A DNA stretch of 9,142 nucleotides from an uncultured Oscillibacter sp. (lineage in GTDB: Bacteria; Bacillota; Clostridia; Oscillospirales; Oscillospiraceae), in assembly GCA_946183715.1 (NCBI GenBank), contig CAMHDB010000064.1:1-9142 (forward strand). Direction: 5' to 3'. Every line of letters begins with the position of its first letter. Position 1 is the first letter of the stretch. The notes beneath the pieces are model-generated. The model was given only the letters and a program-made list of their open reading frames with translations. It was not told the DNA's origin and did not search any database. Position numbers and translations under genes: made by a program. Of this stretch, positions 6,214-9,142 are shown in pieces.

Positions 6214-6230
6214 CGCCCCCACGCGGGGCG
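6214..6230 (+). other. Hairpin within repeat copy R4, between Shine-Dalgarno and ATG of IIC
   Basis: CGCCCC (6214-6219) and GGGGCG (6225-6230) form a perfect 6-bp GC stem with the loop CACGC, followed by the tail TGAGTTGAAAT. If folded, it reduces the effective distance from Shine-Dalgarno to ATG from about 32 to about 15 nt. If left in place unfolded, the ribosome site is poorly spaced. Confidence 0.55.
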
Positions 6231-6242
6231 TGAGTTGAAATT

Positions 6243-7085
6243 ATGACTATTAACGTTGTACAGGCGGCGCTTCTGGGACTGTGCGCCTGCCTCTCGTCCA
6301 TGCCGGGCCTCGGCGGCACGACCTTCGGTAACTACACGCTGGGCCGTCCTCTGGTAGCCGGCCTCGTCGTGGGCCTGATTCTGGGCAATGTCCCCATGGG
6401 AATCATGCTCGGCGCGGCGGTACAGGTCGTCTACATCGCCCTCGTCACCCCCGGCGGCACCGTCTCCGCCGACGTGCGCGCCATTTCCTACATCGGAATC
6501 CCCCTCGCCATGCTCTACGCCGCCGGAATGGGCTGGACGGGCGCGGAGTCGGAGGCGCAGAACTTCGCCGTGACAATGGCCGCCACCGTCGGCACCCTCG
6601 GAACCGTCCTCTTCTACGGCACCGCCACCATGAACCTTATCTGGCAGCACTGGGGCATGAATCAGGTCGACCAAGGCAAGCTCGACAGCCTCTACCTCGT
6701 CGACTGGGTTTTCCCGTGGATTTCCCACATTGTCTGCTCCTTCATCCCCACTTTCATTATTTGCCTGATGGGCTCCAGCATGGTACAGGTCATCAAGGAC
6801 TATCTGCCCATGGACGGCCTCGCCATGAAGACCCTCTTTACCGTCGGCTCGCTCCTGCCGTCCGTCGGCGTCGCCATCCTCCTCAAACAGGTTATCTCCA
6901 AGCCCGTGGACTTCCTGACCTTCTTCTTCGGTTTCACGCTGTGCGCGTTCATGCACCTGAACCTCATCGGATGCGCCATCGTGGGCGGGTTCTTTGCCAT
7001 CATGAATTACAACATCCGTGTCCTCGCGCTGCGTCCCGTCGCGGCGGTCGGCGCGGCGGCTGACGATGACGAGGAGGACATCTGA
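6243..7085 (+). CDS. PTS mannose/fructose/sorbose family transporter subunit IIC
   Basis: This 280-residue multi-spanning membrane protein forms the sugar channel with IID. It opens with MTINVVQAALLGL, the usual start of EIIC-Man/Sor proteins, followed by RPLVAGLVVGLILGN (35-49), GAAVQVVYIAL (57-67), and TPGGTVSADVRAISYIGIPLAM (69-90), with the conserved GG and Asp77. Several further hydrophobic segments follow; length (260-290) is typical. The C-terminus is acidic (DDDEEDI), and its GAC-GAG-GAG codons also form the Shine-Dalgarno of IID. Start ATG at 6243 is fixed by homology and by the in-frame TGA at 6231, but its Shine-Dalgarno is displaced by a repeat insertion. It is 2 bp upstream of IID. 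Confidence 0.94.
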   Translation: MTINVVQAALLGLCACLSSMPGLGGTTFGNYTLGRPLVAGLVVGLILGNVPMGIMLGAAVQVVYIALVTPGGTVSADVRAISYIGIPLAMLYAAGMGWTGAESEAQNFAVTMAATVGTLGTVLFYGTATMNLIWQHWGMNQVDQGKLDSLYLVDWVFPWISHIVCSFIPTFIICLMGSSMVQVIKDYLPMDGLAMKTLFTVGSLLPSVGVAILLKQVISKPVDFLTFFFGFTLCAFMHLNLIGCAIVGGFFAIMNYNIRVLALRPVAAVGAAADDDEEDI

Positions 7086-7087
7086 CC

Positions 7088-7915
7088 ATGAAAACGCTCT
7101 CCAAAAAGACTTTAAGCAAGTCCTTTAACCACTGGTTCTACGGAAACCTCACCTGCTTCTCTCAGGAGCACATGCAGACCTTCGGCTACATGCTCTCCAT
7201 GCTCCCCGTCATCAAGGAACTCTACGACACCAACGAGGAGCGCACGCAGAAACTCAAGACGTACTCCACCTTCTTCAACACCGAACCGCAGGTGGGCTCC
7301 GTCGTGGTCGGCATTACGACCGGTATGGAGGAGGCCCGCGCCAACGGCGAGGACGTGGACGACGAGACCATCAACGGCATTCGCGCCGGCCTGATGGGCC
7401 CGCTGGCCGGTATCGGCGACTCCCTTGTCGTCGGCACGCTCCTTCCGATTCTGCTGGGTATCGCGCTGGGCCTCTCCGGCGGCGGCTCCCCGCTCGGCGC
7501 TATCTTCTACATCCTCGTGTGGAATATCGGGATGTACTTCCTCATGCGCTTCATGTACTTCAAGGGTTACGAACTCGGCGGCAAAGCCGTGGAAGTCCTT
7601 GTAGGCGAGAAGGCGAACGCTATCCGCGAATCCATTATCATGCTCGGCACGATGGTCATCGGCGGCGTCACGGCGTCTTGGATTAACATCACGACTTCCT
7701 TCAAAATGCTCAACTCCGAGGGCGGCGTCATCGTCGACCTGCAGAAGACCCTCGACGACGTGTACCCCTCTCTGTTAAGCGCCGTGTTCGTGCTGATTTG
7801 CTGGTACCTGTTGAGCAAGAAGCGCATGAGTCCGTTGCTGGTCATGCTGATTCTCGTCGCGGTGGCCTTCGTGGGCGTACTCGTCGGCTTCTTCGACCCG
7901 GGCCTCAGCTACTGA
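7088..7915 (+). CDS. PTS mannose/fructose/sorbose family transporter subunit IID
   Basis: This 275-residue membrane subunit is found only in mannose-family PTS systems and pairs with IIC. Family motifs are SFNHWFYGNLTCFSQEHMQTFG (12-33), with typical W and N residues, FFNTEPQVGSVVVGITTGMEE (62-82) and GLMGPLAGIGDSLVVGTLLP (101-120), the GDS loop thought to lie in the translocation path. A hydrophobic C-terminal end (about residues 225-270) includes YPSLLSAVFVLICWYLL and a final helix ending in GFFDPGLSY. Length is normal (about 275-300). ATG 7088 follows GAGGAGG (7071-7077) by 10 nt, and the IIC stop TGA lies inside this spacer, so translation is probably coupled. The sugar cannot be deduced; IID sequence alone does not fix it. 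Confidence 0.95.
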   Translation: MKTLSKKTLSKSFNHWFYGNLTCFSQEHMQTFGYMLSMLPVIKELYDTNEERTQKLKTYSTFFNTEPQVGSVVVGITTGMEEARANGEDVDDETINGIRAGLMGPLAGIGDSLVVGTLLPILLGIALGLSGGGSPLGAIFYILVWNIGMYFLMRFMYFKGYELGGKAVEVLVGEKANAIRESIIMLGTMVIGGVTASWINITTSFKMLNSEGGVIVDLQKTLDDVYPSLLSAVFVLICWYLLSKKRMSPLLVMLILVAVAFVGVLVGFFDPGLSY

Positions 7916-7919
7916 TACC

Positions 7920-8180
7920 ATGCTCTCCAAAGAGCAACTCCTCGACGAGGCCCGGCAACAGAAGAAAGCCCTCGCCCTGATGGGACGCTGGAGAAACGCC
8001 CTGTTTGTCCTGACGACGTGCCTGTTCGTGCTGGCGGTCTTCGGCTTTCGGAAAGGCGTCGTTCCGGGCGCAGTCGCGGCGGTACTGGCGGCGGTCAGTT
8101 TCCTGCTACTCCTGCTGGTCAATCTCAGTATCCGCAACGGACACCGCAACGTGGAGCGGATACTGGATTCCATTCAATAA
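7920..8180 (+). CDS. Unrecognised 86-residue membrane protein in the PTS operon
   Basis: I do not recognise this protein. It has a short charged N-terminus (LSKEQLLDEARQQKK), two strongly hydrophobic segments (about 26-42 and 47-69) joined by a tight basic turn FRKGVVPG, and a polar, basic C-terminus (IRNGHRNVERILDSIQ). The charge pattern fits a helical hairpin with both ends in the cytoplasm. It starts 4 nt after the IID stop (7915) without a clear Shine-Dalgarno, so it is probably translated by coupling to IID. It does not look like ManO/DUF956, the small protein found in some mannose PTS operons. Position suggests a partner or regulator of the IIC/IID complex, but no function can be shown. 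Real coding is likely because of the tight fit, compatible codon use and clean topology. Confidence 0.75.
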   Translation: MLSKEQLLDEARQQKKALALMGRWRNALFVLTTCLFVLAVFGFRKGVVPGAVAAVLAAVSFLLLLLVNLSIRNGHRNVERILDSIQ

Positions 8181-8205
8181 GCGCACCTCTCACCTCCCTT
8201 TTCAA

Positions 8206-8231
8206 GGCCGCGGGGCCGCGTCCCCGCGGCC
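8206..8231 (+). other. Perfect GC-rich intercistronic hairpin
   Basis: GGCCGCGGGG (8206-8215) and CCCCGCGGCC (8222-8231) form a 10-bp all-GC stem with a 6-nt loop between the small membrane protein and the HAD gene. No T-tract follows, so full termination is doubtful; it may reduce read-through into the HAD gene or stabilise the upstream PTS message. Confidence 0.65.
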
Positions 8232-8253
8232 TGTCGTCATGAAAGGAGGCCAT

Positions 8254-9087
8254 ATGAACAGGTACTCCCTCATCCTGCTGGATATCGACGGAACTCTGCT
8301 TGATTCCTGTAACGAAATCTCCCCAAACACGAAAAGACTGCTGACGCGTCTGCACAAAAAAGGCGTCCCCGTCGTGCTCACTTCCGCGCGGACACCCGGA
8401 GAAACCGAACTCGCGGCGCAACAGGCAGGAGTGCGCGCTCCCGCGATTTGCTACAACGGCAGTCTGATTCTGGATGAGAACCGCGCCATTTTGGAGGATG
8501 TCGGCATAGCGCGCGCCGTCGCCCTCGCCTTCAAAGCCTTTGCGGCGTCTCAGTTCTCGGATATCTGCGTCAGCGGCTACCTCTACGATATTTGGGTCGT
8601 GGACAATCCGGAGGACGAACGGGTCAGGCGTCTGGCGGAACAGAATCGCAAGGAACCCTTACGGGGGGCGCTCGCGTCGGCGGTCAGGATGACGAATCAT
8701 GTTCATAAGCTCCTTTGCCTCGGCTCTCCGCGCAGAATCCATGAATTGAAGGCGCGCGCCGAAACCGAATTTCCCGTACTAGACTTTACGCTTTCCGGCA
8801 CCGCCTGTCTGGAAATCATGAAGAAGGGCGTCTCGAAGTATACGGCGATGGAGGCCATACGGCGTTACTACGGAATCAGCCTAGAACAAATCGTCGCCAT
8901 AGGCGATTATTACGCCGATATCGACGTGTTACGCGCGGCAGGCCTCGGAATCGCCATGGGCAACGCGCCGGAGAGCGTTAAACGCGCGGCTAATCGTATC
9001 ACTGCCACGCACGACGAAGACGGCGTTTACATTGCCCTGAAAAGTTTGCGCTTCCAGTCCCTTTCTAGGCACAAAACAGACGCGTAA
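8254..9087 (+). CDS. Cof-type HAD-IIB family phosphatase
   Basis: This 277-residue haloacid-dehalogenase hydrolase of the Cof/YidA type dephosphorylates small phosphorylated metabolites, commonly sugar phosphates. Motif I is LLDIDGTLLDS with nucleophile Asp10 and acid/base Asp12; motif II is VLTSAR with Ser44; motif III Lys is Lys195 in KKGVSK; motif IV is AIGDYYADIDVL with Asp218 and Asp222. Here the usual GDxxND carries Ala instead of Asn at residue 221; the Mg-binding Asp residues remain. I chose ATG 8254 because AGGAGG lies 4 nt before it; an in-frame ATG at 8239 lacks a Shine-Dalgarno. It is 73 bp after the small membrane gene, separated by a hairpin. Codon use is more mixed than in the PTS genes (several ATA and a CTA). 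Substrate unknown; a role on the imported sugar phosphate is inferred from position only. Confidence 0.93.
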   Translation: MNRYSLILLDIDGTLLDSCNEISPNTKRLLTRLHKKGVPVVLTSARTPGETELAAQQAGVRAPAICYNGSLILDENRAILEDVGIARAVALAFKAFAASQFSDICVSGYLYDIWVVDNPEDERVRRLAEQNRKEPLRGALASAVRMTNHVHKLLCLGSPRRIHELKARAETEFPVLDFTLSGTACLEIMKKGVSKYTAMEAIRRYYGISLEQIVAIGDYYADIDVLRAAGLGIAMGNAPESVKRAANRITATHDEDGVYIALKSLRFQSLSRHKTDA

Positions 9088-9098
9088 CTGCGCAGTTA
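9085..9098. repeat. 14-bp perfect palindrome overlapping the HAD stop codon
   Basis: TAACTGCGCAGTTA is exactly self-complementary and includes the TAA stop of the HAD gene. It could form a small RNA stem (5 bp with a 4-nt loop) but has no T-tract. The remaining 44 bp to the right edge show no recognisable feature. Confidence 0.4.
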
Positions 9099-9142
9099 TT
9101 CAAGCTATGTCCCTGATTGCCCCTTGAACCAGAGCGCTTCCG

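Larger units (their letters stand above)
6122..6241 (+). repeat. Four degenerate type I-C CRISPR-like repeat copies between IIB and IIC
   Basis: Copies: R1 6122-6150 (GC-rich palindromic front, then GCGCGAATTGAAAC), R2 6153-6172, R3 6175-6192 (both lacking the front part) and R4 6213-6241 (palindrome, then GTGAGTTGAAAT). R1, R2 and R3 start at a 22-nt period (6131, 6153, 6175). Type I-C repeats typically have a GC stem-loop followed by an ATTGAAAC- or GTTGAAAT-like tail, which is the resemblance seen here. There are no 30-38-bp spacers and no cas genes in view, so I call it a repeat, not a CRISPR array. Similarity to I-C repeats is from general knowledge of that repeat class, not a database match. 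Confidence 0.65.

Noticed and set aside
5137..6222. A 361-residue minus-strand frame opposite IIA and IIB
   Set aside because: It is rich in Arg, Asp, Val and His, with no domain pattern, and sits fully opposite two clear PTS genes; an antisense shadow. The same holds for 6174-6956 opposite IIC.
6122..6241. A functional CRISPR array
   Set aside because: Copies are degenerate, three follow at a 22-nt period with no spacer of normal length, and no cas gene is in the window.

Overview
The window looks like chromosomal DNA of a GC-rich, low-complexity-envelope Firmicute, probably a gut-type Clostridia (Oscillospirales-like). The reasons are strong AAGGAGG-type Shine-Dalgarno sites, a near-consensus sigma-A promoter, a mannose-family PTS, a BMP-type lipoprotein ABC importer, and GC-rich third codon positions. 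This is an inference from gene content and style, not a taxonomic match.

Left half, minus strand (about 4887 down to 1): a nucleoside-type ABC import operon in the order lipoprotein, ATPase, permease, permease, the same order as nupNOPQ (yufNOPQ) of Bacillus subtilis. It has a clear promoter at 4859-4887 (TTGACT, 17 bp, TATAAT), a hairpin at the very 5' end of the predicted transcript, a hairpin across the lipoprotein stop codon, then three tightly packed or overlapping genes. After another perfect hairpin a further gene starts and runs off the left edge; its first 19 residues are compatible with a phosphohexomutase-type enzyme, which would fit nucleoside or ribose-phosphate catabolism, but this is weak.

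Middle (4747-5184): a 438-bp divergent intergenic region with promoters for both sides and several inverted and direct repeats that look like regulator sites.

Right half, plus strand (5185-9087): a complete mannose/fructose/sorbose-family PTS operon, IIA, IIB, IIC, IID, followed by an unrecognised 86-residue two-helix membrane protein and a Cof-type HAD phosphatase. IIA and IIB are cytosolic phosphocarriers (His9 and His13), and IIC and IID form the membrane sugar channel. The HAD enzyme may dephosphorylate the imported sugar phosphate or a derivative. The sugar cannot be named from sequence alone.

The most unusual structure is the 122-bp gap between IIB and IIC. It holds four degenerate copies of a sequence resembling a type I-C CRISPR repeat (GC-rich palindrome followed by ATTGAAAC or GTTGAAAT), with no proper spacers and no cas genes. 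The last copy sits between the Shine-Dalgarno sequence and the start codon of IIC, pushing them about 32 nt apart. This may be an inserted or decayed repeat that now shapes IIC translation or mRNA processing.
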